DNA of 64,000 nucleotides from Streptomyces sp. NBC_00620 (GTDB lineage Bacteria > Actinomycetota > Actinomycetes > Streptomycetales > Streptomycetaceae), in the NCBI RefSeq assembly GCF_026341825.1, contig NZ_JAPENY010000003.1, forward strand, positions 1,178,001-1,242,000. The letters run 5' to 3'. Position numbers and translations under genes: made by a program. Positions within the stretch are counted from its first letter, which is position 1, and the number at the start of each line of letters is the position of its first letter. Under the pieces are notes generated by a model. It was not told the DNA's origin and did no database searches. It saw only the letters and a list, made by a program, of their open reading frames with translations. Of this stretch, positions 8,582-18,071 are shown one piece after another.

Positions 8582-11499
8582 CAAGTGATCCGCTGCTGGC
8601 CCTGCGCCCCTGGGAGTCACCTGAGGTGACCTCCTGGGGGCGGCTGCCGATGAACGCCGTCGACCGCCGTTCCGGCGCCCTCTCCCTCGACGGCGACTGG
8701 CGCTTCCAGCTCCTCCCGACCCCGACGGCCCCGGTGGGCGACGACTGGTCCTCGTCCCAGGTCCCCGGCGCCTGGACCCTCCAGGACACCGACGACCTGC
8801 CCTGGTACACCAACTCCCAGATGCCGTGGGGCGAGTTCCCGCCCGCGTCTCCGGCGGCCAACCCGACGGGCGTGTACGAGCGTGAGGTCGATGTTCCGGC
8901 CGAGTGGGCGGGCCGGCGGATCGTGCTCCAGGTGGGCGCCGCCGAGAGCGTGCTGCTCGTCCACGTCGACGGTCGGCCCGTCGGTATCTCCAAGGACTCA
9001 CATCTGGCGGCCGAGTTCGACCTCTCCTCCGTCGTACGCCCCGGCGCGTCGCACACCGTACGGCTCACTGTCGTGAAGTGGTCGGACGCCTCGCACATCG
9101 AGGACCAGGACCAGTGGTGGCACGGCGGCATCACCCGCCCCGTACTGCTGTACGCGACCGATCCGCTGTATCTGGCCGATGTGACCGTGCGGACCCGGCT
9201 CGACGGTGAGCTGCGGGTGGACTGCCAGGTGCGGCACGCCTCGGGCGCGCTCTCCGCGGGCTGGTACGTCACCGGGCAGCTGGAGACCCAACTCATCGCC
9301 CAGGACACGAAGTTCGACCGCTTCAACGAGGAGGACGGCCGCGTCTCCGACTTCCTCGGCGAAGTACGTCTGCGCGCGATCGTCCACGAGGTCCGCCCAT
9401 GGACCGCGGAGACACCCGAGCTGTACGGGCTGACCGTCCGCCTGCACCGCGCCGACGGCTCGGTCGCCGACTCCGCGCTCCACCGCATCGGCTTCCGCGA
9501 GGTCGAGATCCGCGGCCGGGACCTGCTCCTCAACGGCGAGCGGGTCTACATCCGGGGCGTCAACCGGCACGACTTCCATCCGCTGACCGGGCGGACGGTG
9601 TCGTACGACGACATGCGCGCCGATCTCGTGCTGCTGAAGCGGTTCGGGTTCAACGCGATCCGCACCGCGCACTACCCGAACGACCCGGCGCTGTACGACC
9701 TCGCGGACGAACTCGGCTTCTATGTGGTCGACGAGGCGAACATCGAGGCGCACGACCACGCCCACGAGATCGCCGACGACCCCCGCTACACGAGCGCCTT
9801 CGTGGACCGGGTCGCACGGATGGCGCTCCGCGACAAGAACCATCCCTCCGTCATCATCTGGTCGCTCGGCAACGAGTCCGACTACGGCGCCAACCACGAC
9901 GCGGCGGCGGGCTGGCTCCGCCGCCACGACCCGACCAGGCCGCTCCAGTACGAGGGCGCCGCCAAGCTCGACTGGGCCGACCCGGCGCTCGCCTCCGACA
10001 TCGCCTGCCCCATGTACGCGCCCATCGAGGACTGTGTCGCGCACGCCCTGTCCGGCGAGCAGACCAAGCCGCTCATCCAGTGCGAGTACTCGCACGCCAT
10101 GGGAAACAGCAACGGCACGCTCGCCGACCACTGGGCCGCCATCGAGTCAACCCCAGGGCTTCAGGGCGGTTTCATCTGGGAGTTCTGGGACCACGGCATT
10201 CTCCAGCGTGTGAACGACGAAAGACCGGCCGGGCTCGGTGGCGCCGGGCTGTATGACAACGGTGTCGCCGCGCCGGGCCACCGCTGGGCGTACGGCGGCG
10301 ACTTCGGCGAGACGATCCATGACGGCGTGTTCATCGCCGACGGGGTCGTCTTTCCCGACCGCACGCCCAAGCCGGTGATGTACGAGCACCGGGAGATCGC
10401 GGCGCCCGTTCGGCTGGCGTACGACCGCGACGGGCTCCGGGTGACCAATCACCAGCACTTCCGCGGTCTGGATTGGCTGGCCGCCGAGTGGTCGCTCGCT
10501 CTCGCGGACGGCGGCACGCTCACGGCGCCGGCCGAGCTGCCCGCCGTACGGCCGGGCGGGACCGCGTCGGTGCCGCTTCCCTTCGCGCTGCCGGAGGACG
10601 GCGGCGAGGCCTGGCTCACGCTGCGGGTGACGACGGCCGGTGACGAGTCGTGGGCGCCGCGCGGCACGGAGGTGTGTGTGCCGCAGGTGCGGCTGCGGGC
10701 GGCGGATCCAGTGGCCCCGGTCTCGCCGAGAGGCACACCCGTCGAGGTCGACGAGGACGGCCTCCTTGTCCATCCGCTGCTCACGGCCGCCCCCGTGCTG
10801 TCGCTGTGGCGGGCACCGACCGACAACGACGTCCTCGGCGGCATGGCGGCGCGCTGGCGAGCGTGGGGGCTGGACGCCCTCGTACGCAAGGTCGTCGCCG
10901 TACGCCGTGCGGGCGCGAGCGTCACCGTGCTCGCCGAGTACGTCACCGAGGCCGGCCCCGTGCGCCACGAGCAGGTGTTCACACGCGTCCGGGGCGGCGT
11001 GCGCATCGAGGAGACGGCCGAACTGCCGGACGGGCTCGACGATGTCGCGCGGGTCGGCTCCGTCTTCGAGACGGTCGCCGGGCTCGACGTCCTCGAGTGG
11101 TACGGGCAGGGCCCCTGGGAGTCCTACCCGGACCGGAGCACGGGCGCGCCCGTGGGGCACCACTCCGTTCCCGTGGACGAGCTGTTCACCCCCTATCTGC
11201 GCCCGCAGGAGAGCGGCGGGCGGCACGGCGTACGGCACTTCACCCTGTCGGCGCCGGACGCCACGGGCCTGGCGGTGGACCTCGCGGAGCCCTCCCAGGT
11301 CTCCGTGACCCGCTACCTGGCCGAGGATCTGGCCGCCGCCACACACCACGACGAGCTGGTGCCGCGGCCCGGCTGCGTCGTGCACCTCGACGCCGCTCAC
11401 CGCGGCCTGGGCACCGCCTCGTGCGGGCCCGACACCTCGCCCTCCTACCTCGTCGCGGCCGGTACCCACCGCTGGTCCTGGACGCTGCGCGTGCTCTGA
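8578..11499 (+). CDS. beta-galactosidase, GH2 (LacZ-like)
   Basis: 973-residue GH2 enzyme that cleaves terminal beta-galactosides. Domain order follows LacZ: sugar-binding jelly roll (GDWRFQLLPTP, about 40-200), immunoglobulin-like domain, TIM barrel (about 310-600), then the C-terminal Bgal small-chain domain (about 710-970). Visible motifs are FNAIRTAHYPNDP, VVDEANIEAHDH, acid/base NE in IIWSLGNESDYG and the nucleophile Glu in IQCEYSHAMGN. No signal peptide, so cytoplasmic. It starts in an ATGA overlap with the permease and is therefore coupled to sugar import. Confidence 0.93.
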   Translation: MTSDPLLALRPWESPEVTSWGRLPMNAVDRRSGALSLDGDWRFQLLPTPTAPVGDDWSSSQVPGAWTLQDTDDLPWYTNSQMPWGEFPPASPAANPTGVYEREVDVPAEWAGRRIVLQVGAAESVLLVHVDGRPVGISKDSHLAAEFDLSSVVRPGASHTVRLTVVKWSDASHIEDQDQWWHGGITRPVLLYATDPLYLADVTVRTRLDGELRVDCQVRHASGALSAGWYVTGQLETQLIAQDTKFDRFNEEDGRVSDFLGEVRLRAIVHEVRPWTAETPELYGLTVRLHRADGSVADSALHRIGFREVEIRGRDLLLNGERVYIRGVNRHDFHPLTGRTVSYDDMRADLVLLKRFGFNAIRTAHYPNDPALYDLADELGFYVVDEANIEAHDHAHEIADDPRYTSAFVDRVARMALRDKNHPSVIIWSLGNESDYGANHDAAAGWLRRHDPTRPLQYEGAAKLDWADPALASDIACPMYAPIEDCVAHALSGEQTKPLIQCEYSHAMGNSNGTLADHWAAIESTPGLQGGFIWEFWDHGILQRVNDERPAGLGGAGLYDNGVAAPGHRWAYGGDFGETIHDGVFIADGVVFPDRTPKPVMYEHREIAAPVRLAYDRDGLRVTNHQHFRGLDWLAAEWSLALADGGTLTAPAELPAVRPGGTASVPLPFALPEDGGEAWLTLRVTTAGDESWAPRGTEVCVPQVRLRAADPVAPVSPRGTPVEVDEDGLLVHPLLTAAPVLSLWRAPTDNDVLGGMAARWRAWGLDALVRKVVAVRRAGASVTVLAEYVTEAGPVRHEQVFTRVRGGVRIEETAELPDGLDDVARVGSVFETVAGLDVLEWYGQGPWESYPDRSTGAPVGHHSVPVDELFTPYLRPQESGGRHGVRHFTLSAPDATGLAVDLAEPSQVSVTRYLAEDLAAATHHDELVPRPGCVVHLDAAHRGLGTASCGPDTSPSYLVAAGTHRWSWTLRVL

Positions 11500-11526
11500 A
11501 CTCGCGTGTGATCCCCCAACTCTTCG

Positions 11527-13386
11527 ATGGAGCAAGCAGACGTGTGTACTTCGCATGGCCAGACGGAGGCCGAACAGGCCGGCGCCGGCCGACGTAACTT
11601 CCTGCGGGCCACGGCGCTGATCGGCGCGGCCACGGCGGTCTCACTGCCTGCGGTCACCACCGCGCAGGCCGCACCGGTCTCGGCGGGATCGACGTGGCGG
11701 CCCGATTCCGAGAGCCGCCGCTTCACGCTCGCCGTGATGCCCGACACGCAGTACCTCTTCGACGGGGCGAGCATCAACCCGGCTCCGATCGAGGCGTCGC
11801 TCCGCTATCTCCTGGAACACGGCAAGGACGACAACATCGTCTTCCTGTCGCACCTGGGCGACATCACGGAGAACGGCGCGAAGGCCGAATTCGACGCGGC
11901 GGGCAAGGCGTTCGAGCTGCTCGACAAGCGGGGCGTGGGCTACAGCGTCCTCGCGGGCAACCACGACATCAGGTCGTCCACGGACGACCAGCGCGGCTCC
12001 ACCCCGTACCTGGACGCCTTCGGCCCGCAGCGCTTCGCGAGCAAGCGCACCTTCGGTGGCGCATCGCCGGACGGCTACAACACCTTCCACCTCTTCAAGG
12101 CCGCCGGCCGGGAGTGGCTGGTCCTCTCCCTGGACTGGCGGCTGTCGGCGAAGGGGTACGCATGGGCCAACGAGGTCATCGCCCAGCACCCGAAGACGCC
12201 CGTCATCCTCACCACGCACGAGCTCGTCTACGGCGACGACGCCCTCTCCTCGTACGGGCAGCAGCTCTGGGACCAGCTGATCCGTGACCACGACCAGATC
12301 TTCCTCACCCTCAACGGGCACTACTGGCCCGCCGCCCGCGCCACCCGCAAGAACGCGGCAGGGAACGACGTACACCTGCACCTGACGAACTATCAGAACC
12401 GTTACTACGGCGGCGCGGCGATGATCCGCCTCTACCACTTCGACCTCGACCGCGACACCATCGACGTCGAGACGGTCTCGCCGTGGATCCTTGGCCGGGC
12501 GGCCAAGGGGCTCAACGAGCTGGAGCGCCAGGAGATGGAACTCAGCGGCGACGCCGACCGGTTCTCGGTCGACATCGACTTCGAGGAGCGCTTCTCGGGC
12601 TTCGCACCGGAGCCCGCGCGCCCGTCCCGGCCCGCCTCGAAGATGCTGGTGCGGGGCACGGTCGCGTACTGGCGTTTCGACGGACACGAGGACGGCAGCG
12701 CGGTCGAGGGAACCGTGCGCGACCTGTCCGGGCACGGCAACGACCTCACGCTGGTCAAGGTCGGCGACAGTTCCCTGACCTTCTCGTCGGCCCATCACCC
12801 GGATCAGCCGGGTCACGGCAGCGTCAGCTTCCAGGGCGGCAAGCCTCCGCTGAAGGGGGCCTACCTGCGCACGATCGACGGTGCTCCCCTCAACTCGGCC
12901 ACCTTCAAGCGTGGTTACACCATCGAGGCCTTCTACCAGGTGCCCGCCGACTGGAGCGCCTCGCGCAACGCCTGGGCCGGGCTGGTCAGCCGCACCGGCA
13001 CGGGCGGTGGCGCGGGCAAGACCGAGGGGGACCCGGACGAGCCGCTCGCCACGCTCTCGCTGTCCGACGGACCCGGCCCGCAGTGGGCGGCGCGGCCCCT
13101 CAACCAGCAGGGCATCGCGACCAACTGGGGCGACGAGACGGCCCGGGAGCAGTGGTGGCACGTCGCCGTCGTCAACGACGGGTCGCACACCACGATGTAC
13201 GTCCAGGGCTGCCCCGTCGCCCGCAACCCCACCGCGGTCGCCGTCGGACTCACCTCCCTCGGACTGCCCTGGCTGCTCGGCGGCTACGAGTACGCGGGGA
13301 AGATCGACCAGATCCTGTACGGCCGTCTCGGGGACGTCCGGATCGTCGAACGCGCCCTGCCCGTCACGTCGTTCATGAACCACTGA
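11527..13386 (+). CDS. secreted metallophosphoesterase with LamG-like domain
   Basis: 619 residues. A Tat-type signal (RRNFLRATALIGAATAVSLP) ends near AQA. The calcineurin-like phosphoesterase domain covers about 60-310 with the metal-site motifs AVMPDTQYL, HLGDIT, AGNHD, TTHE and LNGHYW. The C-terminal region, about 375-615, is a concanavalin A-like (LamG) module beginning GTVAYWRFDGHEDGS. The sugar-binding-like module and the neighbouring glycan genes suggest a phosphatase or phosphodiesterase acting on phosphorylated polysaccharide outside the cell, but the substrate is unknown. It follows the beta-galactosidase after a 27-bp gap. Confidence 0.88.
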   Translation: MEQADVCTSHGQTEAEQAGAGRRNFLRATALIGAATAVSLPAVTTAQAAPVSAGSTWRPDSESRRFTLAVMPDTQYLFDGASINPAPIEASLRYLLEHGKDDNIVFLSHLGDITENGAKAEFDAAGKAFELLDKRGVGYSVLAGNHDIRSSTDDQRGSTPYLDAFGPQRFASKRTFGGASPDGYNTFHLFKAAGREWLVLSLDWRLSAKGYAWANEVIAQHPKTPVILTTHELVYGDDALSSYGQQLWDQLIRDHDQIFLTLNGHYWPAARATRKNAAGNDVHLHLTNYQNRYYGGAAMIRLYHFDLDRDTIDVETVSPWILGRAAKGLNELERQEMELSGDADRFSVDIDFEERFSGFAPEPARPSRPASKMLVRGTVAYWRFDGHEDGSAVEGTVRDLSGHGNDLTLVKVGDSSLTFSSAHHPDQPGHGSVSFQGGKPPLKGAYLRTIDGAPLNSATFKRGYTIEAFYQVPADWSASRNAWAGLVSRTGTGGGAGKTEGDPDEPLATLSLSDGPGPQWAARPLNQQGIATNWGDETAREQWWHVAVVNDGSHTTMYVQGCPVARNPTAVAVGLTSLGLPWLLGGYEYAGKIDQILYGRLGDVRIVERALPVTSFMNH

Positions 13387-13406
13387 CCCGAGGGACTCAC
13401 ACCGTC

Positions 13407-15071
13407 ATGACCGAGCAGCAGCTGCCCGTCTGGGCCGATCCGTCCGTCTCGCCGTCCCGCCTCGACGCACAGGGTGTCTCCAGACGCCAACTCCTGCGCC
13501 GGGCAGGCCTGTTCAGCGCCGCGTTCGCCGCCGGTTCACTGGCGACCCCCGCGGCCGCGCACGGACAGGGCCTCGGCGGCAACGACCCGCGCCTCGCCTA
13601 TCTCGTCGGCGACCACCACATCCACACGGTCTACAGCCACGACGCGAAGTACACGTTCTCCCAACTCGCCGCCGCGGGCGCCGAGTACGGCCTCGACTGG
13701 ATGGTGTTCACCGAGCACTCCAACTTCGGGCACGCCCAGTACGGTGCTCCGCTGGAACGCAAGGAGATCCTCGATGCGCGCGCCGAGAACCCGCGCCAGC
13801 TGATCTTCCAGGGCCTGGAGTGGTACATCCCCGCCGCCGAGCACGCCACGGTCTTCGCCGCGCCCGGCCCGCGCGAAGTCGACCTGCTCACGCGGTTCGA
13901 GCTGGCCTACGACGGCAAGCTGCTCGGCTGCACCGACGGCGCCGCGGACAACCCGAACACGGCACGCAACCAGGCGCACGCCGTCAAGGCCATCAAGTGG
14001 CTGGCCGAGCAGCGCCGTACCGGATACGTCGACGATGTGCTGGTCCTCGCCAACCACCCGATGCGCCTGGGCATCGACTCCCCGTACGAGATGCGCGACT
14101 GGCGGGACGCGGCGTCCGAGATCATGATCGGCATGGAGGGCGCTCCGGGCGCCCAGGGCGCGGCCATCCCCGGCTGGCGCGGTACGACCTCGATCCGCGG
14201 CGAGTACGAGAACAAGCCGTCCGCGCAGTCCTGGCCCGGCTACCCGGCGGACGCCTACCTCACCTACGGCGGCTTCGACTGGGCGACCGCGACGGTGGGC
14301 GGTCTCTGGGACGCCATGCTCGCCGAGGGCAAGCTGTTCTCGGTCACCACCAACTCCGACGCCCACCGCATCGTGTTCGACACCTGGAAGAACGGCGACT
14401 GGGCGGCCGGGCAGAACTTCGACAACACCGGCAAGCTGCCGGACCCGGTGAACACCGACACCCCGCAGCCCGGCAGCGACTTCTGGCCCGGCCAGTTCAG
14501 CCGCACCCATGTGGGCGTGACCCGCTACGGCTACCGCTCGGTGATGGCGGGCCTCCGTGCCGGCCGGGTCTGGCTCGACCACGGGCACCTGATCGACGGA
14601 CTCGACGTCCGGCTGAAGCGGGACCGCGACCAGGGCCGGGGCGTGACGATGGGCGGCCGCCTGCGCGTCCGCAAGGGCGACAAGCTGACCCTGTCGGTCA
14701 CGGTGACGAGCGCCTCACGCCCCAACCCCCAGGGAATCCTGCCCGAGTTGGCCCATGTCGACGTGATCCGCGGCGCCGTACACGGACCCGCCGCCCGCGA
14801 CGACTGGAAGGCACCCGACACCAAGGTCGTACGCACCGTGGACGTCAGCGGCCGCAAGGGGACGTACACCCTGCGCATCCCGCTGGTCGCAGGCGACGAG
14901 TCCTTCTACATCCGGCTACGCGGCAGCGACGGCAACCGCAATGGCACGGGGTATCTGGGCGCCACCGTCGACCCGCACGGCCCGATCACCCACGCACCGG
15001 GGAACGGCGACCCGTGGGCAGACACATGGTTCTACGCGAACCCGATCTTCGTGGACGTGGCGGGAGCTTGA
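13407..15071 (+). CDS. secreted PHP-domain phosphoesterase
   Basis: 554-residue exported protein. A twin-arginine signal (SRRQLLRRAGLFSAAFAAGS) precedes a cleavage region around AAAHG. The PHP domain shows HHIHTVYSHD, MVFTEHSNFGH, GLEWYIPAAEHATVF and TTNSDAH, the His/Asp set that binds a trinuclear metal centre. A C-terminal beta-rich portion follows from about residue 390. It lies 20 bp after the metallophosphoesterase, so two different extracellular phosphoesterases are made together with the sugar importer; joint removal of phosphate from a glycan is a reasonable inference, not shown. Confidence 0.87.
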   Translation: MTEQQLPVWADPSVSPSRLDAQGVSRRQLLRRAGLFSAAFAAGSLATPAAAHGQGLGGNDPRLAYLVGDHHIHTVYSHDAKYTFSQLAAAGAEYGLDWMVFTEHSNFGHAQYGAPLERKEILDARAENPRQLIFQGLEWYIPAAEHATVFAAPGPREVDLLTRFELAYDGKLLGCTDGAADNPNTARNQAHAVKAIKWLAEQRRTGYVDDVLVLANHPMRLGIDSPYEMRDWRDAASEIMIGMEGAPGAQGAAIPGWRGTTSIRGEYENKPSAQSWPGYPADAYLTYGGFDWATATVGGLWDAMLAEGKLFSVTTNSDAHRIVFDTWKNGDWAAGQNFDNTGKLPDPVNTDTPQPGSDFWPGQFSRTHVGVTRYGYRSVMAGLRAGRVWLDHGHLIDGLDVRLKRDRDQGRGVTMGGRLRVRKGDKLTLSVTVTSASRPNPQGILPELAHVDVIRGAVHGPAARDDWKAPDTKVVRTVDVSGRKGTYTLRIPLVAGDESFYIRLRGSDGNRNGTGYLGATVDPHGPITHAPGNGDPWADTWFYANPIFVDVAGA

Positions 15072-15082
15072 GCTGCACCCCG

Positions 15083-15170
15083 CCAGGGGCGCGGGGCTGC
15101 ATTCAACATGCGGCTCCGCCGCGTGGGCGCGACCAGCCACGACGGGCCCGCGGATCCCCACGCCCTCGCA
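15083..15170. repeat. Streptomyces-type intergenic GC repeat (copy A)
   Basis: Gap between the convergent PHP and MaoC genes. It contains CAGGGGCGCGGGGCTGC and GCGCGACCAGCCACGACGG, a sequence style that is widespread between Streptomyces genes. A related copy begins at 38863. The internal GCGG/CCGC arms could fold and end transcription from both sides. Confidence 0.55.
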
Positions 15171-15179
15171 GCGGAGCGC

Positions 15180-15635
15180 CTACGCGTAGAACCTGGACAG
15201 GCTCTGGAGGACGGCGGCGGGCTTCCCCCCGCCGTCGATCTCTATCGTGCCGTCGACGGCGACCTGGACCCCACCCGGCACATCCTCGACCGAGGCAAGC
15301 TTCGCCACCAGCCGGATCCGCGAGCCCACCTTCACCGGCGAGGGAAACCGCACCTTGTTCAGGCCGTAGTTGACCTTCGTCGACACGCCCTCGACGTCCA
15401 GCAGTTCGGTGAAGAGCGGAATGAAGAGGGAGAGGGTGAGATAGCCGTGGGCGATGGGCGCGCCGAAGGGGCCCGCCGCCGCCTTCTCCGGGTCGACGTG
15501 GATCCACTGGTGGTCGCCGGTCGCGTCGGCGAAGGTGTCGATGCGCTCCTGGGTGATCTCGATCCACTCACTGGTGCCGAGATCGGTGCCGGCCAGCTTC
15601 TTGAGTTCGTCGAGGCCGTTCACGGTGATGGTCAT
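15180..15635 (-). CDS. MaoC family (R)-specific enoyl-CoA hydratase-like protein
   Basis: 151-residue single hot-dog fold hydratase. The signature DATGDHQWIHVDPEKAA with catalytic Asp and His, then PFGAPIAHGYLTLSL, is intact. Such proteins hydrate 2-enoyl-CoA. It is the last gene of a minus-strand run SDR - amidohydrolase - acyl-CoA ligase - MaoC, in line with a beta-oxidation-like or aromatic-acid CoA pathway. ATG at 15635 follows the ligase stop by 14 bp. Confidence 0.9.
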   Translation of the reverse strand: MTITVNGLDELKKLAGTDLGTSEWIEITQERIDTFADATGDHQWIHVDPEKAAAGPFGAPIAHGYLTLSLFIPLFTELLDVEGVSTKVNYGLNKVRFPSPVKVGSRIRLVAKLASVEDVPGGVQVAVDGTIEIDGGGKPAAVLQSLSRFYA

Positions 15636-15649
15636 GTGCCGTTCCCTGT

Positions 15650-17155
15650 CTAGGAGTTGGTGCCGTACCGCGAGCGGACACGGGCCTTGAGGAGCTTCCC
15701 GGAGGCGGTGCGCGGGAGTTCGTCCGCGACGACCACCGACTTCGGGATCTTGTACTTGGCGAGGCGTCCGGCGAGCGACGCGAGGACGTCGTCCGGGTCG
15801 AGTTCGACGCCCTCGCGGGCGACGACGACCGCGCGCGGCACCTCGCCCCACTTGTCGTCGGCGACGCCGATGACCGCGCATTCGACGATGTCGGGATGGG
15901 CGAGGAGCAGATCCTCGATCTCGGCGGGGTAGATGTTCTCGCCACCCGAGATGATCATGTCCTTGATGCGGTCCACGATGAAGACGTATCCGTCCTCGTC
16001 GATCCGGGCGGCGTCCCCGCTGCGGAACCAGCCGTCGGCGAAGACGGCGGCCGTCTCGTCCGGCAACCCCCAGTAGCCGGGCATGACATGGGGCCCGCGC
16101 ACGACCACTTCGCCCGTCTCGCCGACCTCGGCCGGCGCGAAGTCCGGCCGTACGACGCGCACGTCGCTGAAGAAGTGCGGCACCCCGGCCGAACCGGCCT
16201 TGCTCACCGCGTGTTCGGCGTCGAGAAAGAGCGTGCCGGGCGCGGCCTCGGTCATGCCGTAGCCCTGGAGGAAGGTGAGCCCGCGCTCCTGGTAGGCGGC
16301 GATCAGCGGTGTCGGCACCGGCGACCCGCCGCAGGTGAGAATCCGCAGCGACGACAGGTCGGCGTCGGCCCAGCGCGGCTGCCGGGCGACCTGGTCGAAC
16401 ATCGTCGGTACGCCGAACATGAAGGTGATCCGGTGCCGTTCGATCAGGTCGAGGGTGGCCGCCGGGTCGAAGCTCTCGACCAGGACGCAGGTGCCGCCCT
16501 TGAGCAGCACCGGCAGGGTGAGCATGTTGAGCCCGGCGGTGTGGAACAACGGGGCGGAGACCAGGGCGCGTTCGTCGGCGATCAGGTCGGTGTCCACGAG
16601 GACGTTGATCGCGTTCCACGTCAGGTTGCCGTGCGTGAGCATCGCGCCCTTGGGGCGGCCCGTCGTGCCCGAGGTGTACATGATGATGCAGGTGTCGTCG
16701 GCGGTGACGGGCTGGTCGACCGGCTCTTCGGAGGCTCCGTCGATCAACTCCTCGTACCGGGCGCCGACTTCGACGTACGTCCGCACGTCCGCGTTGCCGG
16801 GCAGACCGGCGACGAGTCCGGCCAGCGTCGGCGCGTACACCAGGGCCTTGGCTCCCGAGTCGCGCAGCTGGTAGGCGATTTCGGGTCCGGCGAGGCGGGG
16901 GTTGAGCGGGACGAAGACCGCGCCGAGGGTGCCCGCCGCGAAGAGGGTTTCGAGGTAGGACGGGTGGTTGGGGCCGAAATAGGCGATGCGGTCGCCGCGG
17001 CGGAGGCCGAGGGCGCGCAGGGCCTGGGCGAGGCGGGTGGTGCGCGCGTACAGCTGCGCGTAGGTGACGGCGGTGTCCCCGTGGATCAGGGCGGTGCGTT
17101 GGGGGGTCTTGCGGGCCCGGCGTGCGGGCCATGACCCCAGTCCCTCGTTGCGCAT
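15650..17155 (-). CDS. long-chain fatty-acid/aryl acyl-CoA synthetase
   Basis: 501-residue AMP-forming ligase of the ANL superfamily that makes an acyl-CoA from an acid, ATP and CoA. The P-loop-like motif IMYTSGTTGRPKGAML (about 160-175), GYGMTEAAPG, and the C-terminal GWFRSGDAARIDEDGYVFIVDR and ISGGENIYPAEIE motifs are all intact, as is the catalytic Lys region RTASGKLLK. The acid specificity is not deducible. It is part of the four-gene operon read from 18988. Confidence 0.92.
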   Translation of the reverse strand: MRNEGLGSWPARRARKTPQRTALIHGDTAVTYAQLYARTTRLAQALRALGLRRGDRIAYFGPNHPSYLETLFAAGTLGAVFVPLNPRLAGPEIAYQLRDSGAKALVYAPTLAGLVAGLPGNADVRTYVEVGARYEELIDGASEEPVDQPVTADDTCIIMYTSGTTGRPKGAMLTHGNLTWNAINVLVDTDLIADERALVSAPLFHTAGLNMLTLPVLLKGGTCVLVESFDPAATLDLIERHRITFMFGVPTMFDQVARQPRWADADLSSLRILTCGGSPVPTPLIAAYQERGLTFLQGYGMTEAAPGTLFLDAEHAVSKAGSAGVPHFFSDVRVVRPDFAPAEVGETGEVVVRGPHVMPGYWGLPDETAAVFADGWFRSGDAARIDEDGYVFIVDRIKDMIISGGENIYPAEIEDLLLAHPDIVECAVIGVADDKWGEVPRAVVVAREGVELDPDDVLASLAGRLAKYKIPKSVVVADELPRTASGKLLKARVRSRYGTNS

Positions 17156-17195
17156 CGTTGCGCCCCTTTGCGAGTTCCGGATACGAGTCGGGGGG

Positions 17196-18071
17196 TTACG
17201 GTTTCGTCAGCCCGAGCAGCCGGGCCGCATTCTCCTTGAGGATCTTCGGCCTGACCTCGTCCTTGATCGGCAGCTTCTCGAAGTCGGCGAGCCAGCGATC
17301 CGGGGTGAGTACGGGGAAGTCGGAGCCGAACAGCACCTTGTCCTTGAGCAGCGTGTTCGCGTACTGCACGAGCTGCGGCGGGAAGTACTTCGGCGACCAG
17401 CCGGACAGGTCGATGTGCACGCCCGGTTTGTGCGTGGCGACGGCGAGGGCCTCGTCCTGCCAGGGGAAGGACGGGTGCGCCAGGATGATCTTCAGGTGCG
17501 GGAAGTCGGCGGCGACGTCGTCCACGTGCAGCGGGTTCGAGTACTTGAGCCGGATACCTCCCCCGCCGGGCACTCCGGCGCCGATCCCCGTCTGCCCCGT
17601 GTGGAAGAGGGCGATGGTGCCGGTCTCCTCGATCACCTCGTACAGCTCGTACGCCACTGATCTGTCGTTGGGGAAGAAGCCCTGGATGCTGGGGTGGAAC
17701 TTGAAGCCCTTCACCCCGTACTCCTCGACCAGACGGCGGGCCTGCTTGACCCCGGCCTTGCCGCGGAAGGGGTCGATGGAGGCGAAGGGGATCAGTACGT
17801 CCGAATTGGCGGCGGCCGCCTCGGCGACCTCCTCGTTCGGGACGGGCTCGGTGCCGGTGGCGGACTCGGCGTCCACCGTGAAGATCACGGCGGCCATCTT
17901 CCGCTCGCGGTAGTAGGCGGCCGTCTCCTGAAGGGTCGGCTTCCGCTTGCCCTCGACCTTGAAGTAGGCGCTGGAGGCGTCGTGCAGGTCCTCGTCGAGG
18001 GAGGAGTGGCCCTTCGACGACACCTCGGCGTGGGTGTGGACGTCGATCGCGACGAGTTCGTTCAGGTCCAT
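17196..18071 (-). CDS. amidohydrolase family 2 protein (ACMSD-like)
   Basis: 291-residue TIM-barrel metal hydrolase or decarboxylase. Metal-site motifs are VAIDVHTHAEV near the N-terminus, GFKFHPSIQGF, ALFHTGQTG, IILAHPSFPWQ and LFGSDFPVLTPDRWL with the catalytic Asp. Relatives hydrolyse or decarboxylate aromatic-derived acids. Its ATG overlaps the SDR stop, so the two are co-translated. Confidence 0.88.
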   Translation of the reverse strand: MDLNELVAIDVHTHAEVSSKGHSSLDEDLHDASSAYFKVEGKRKPTLQETAAYYRERKMAAVIFTVDAESATGTEPVPNEEVAEAAAANSDVLIPFASIDPFRGKAGVKQARRLVEEYGVKGFKFHPSIQGFFPNDRSVAYELYEVIEETGTIALFHTGQTGIGAGVPGGGGIRLKYSNPLHVDDVAADFPHLKIILAHPSFPWQDEALAVATHKPGVHIDLSGWSPKYFPPQLVQYANTLLKDKVLFGSDFPVLTPDRWLADFEKLPIKDEVRPKILKENAARLLGLTKP

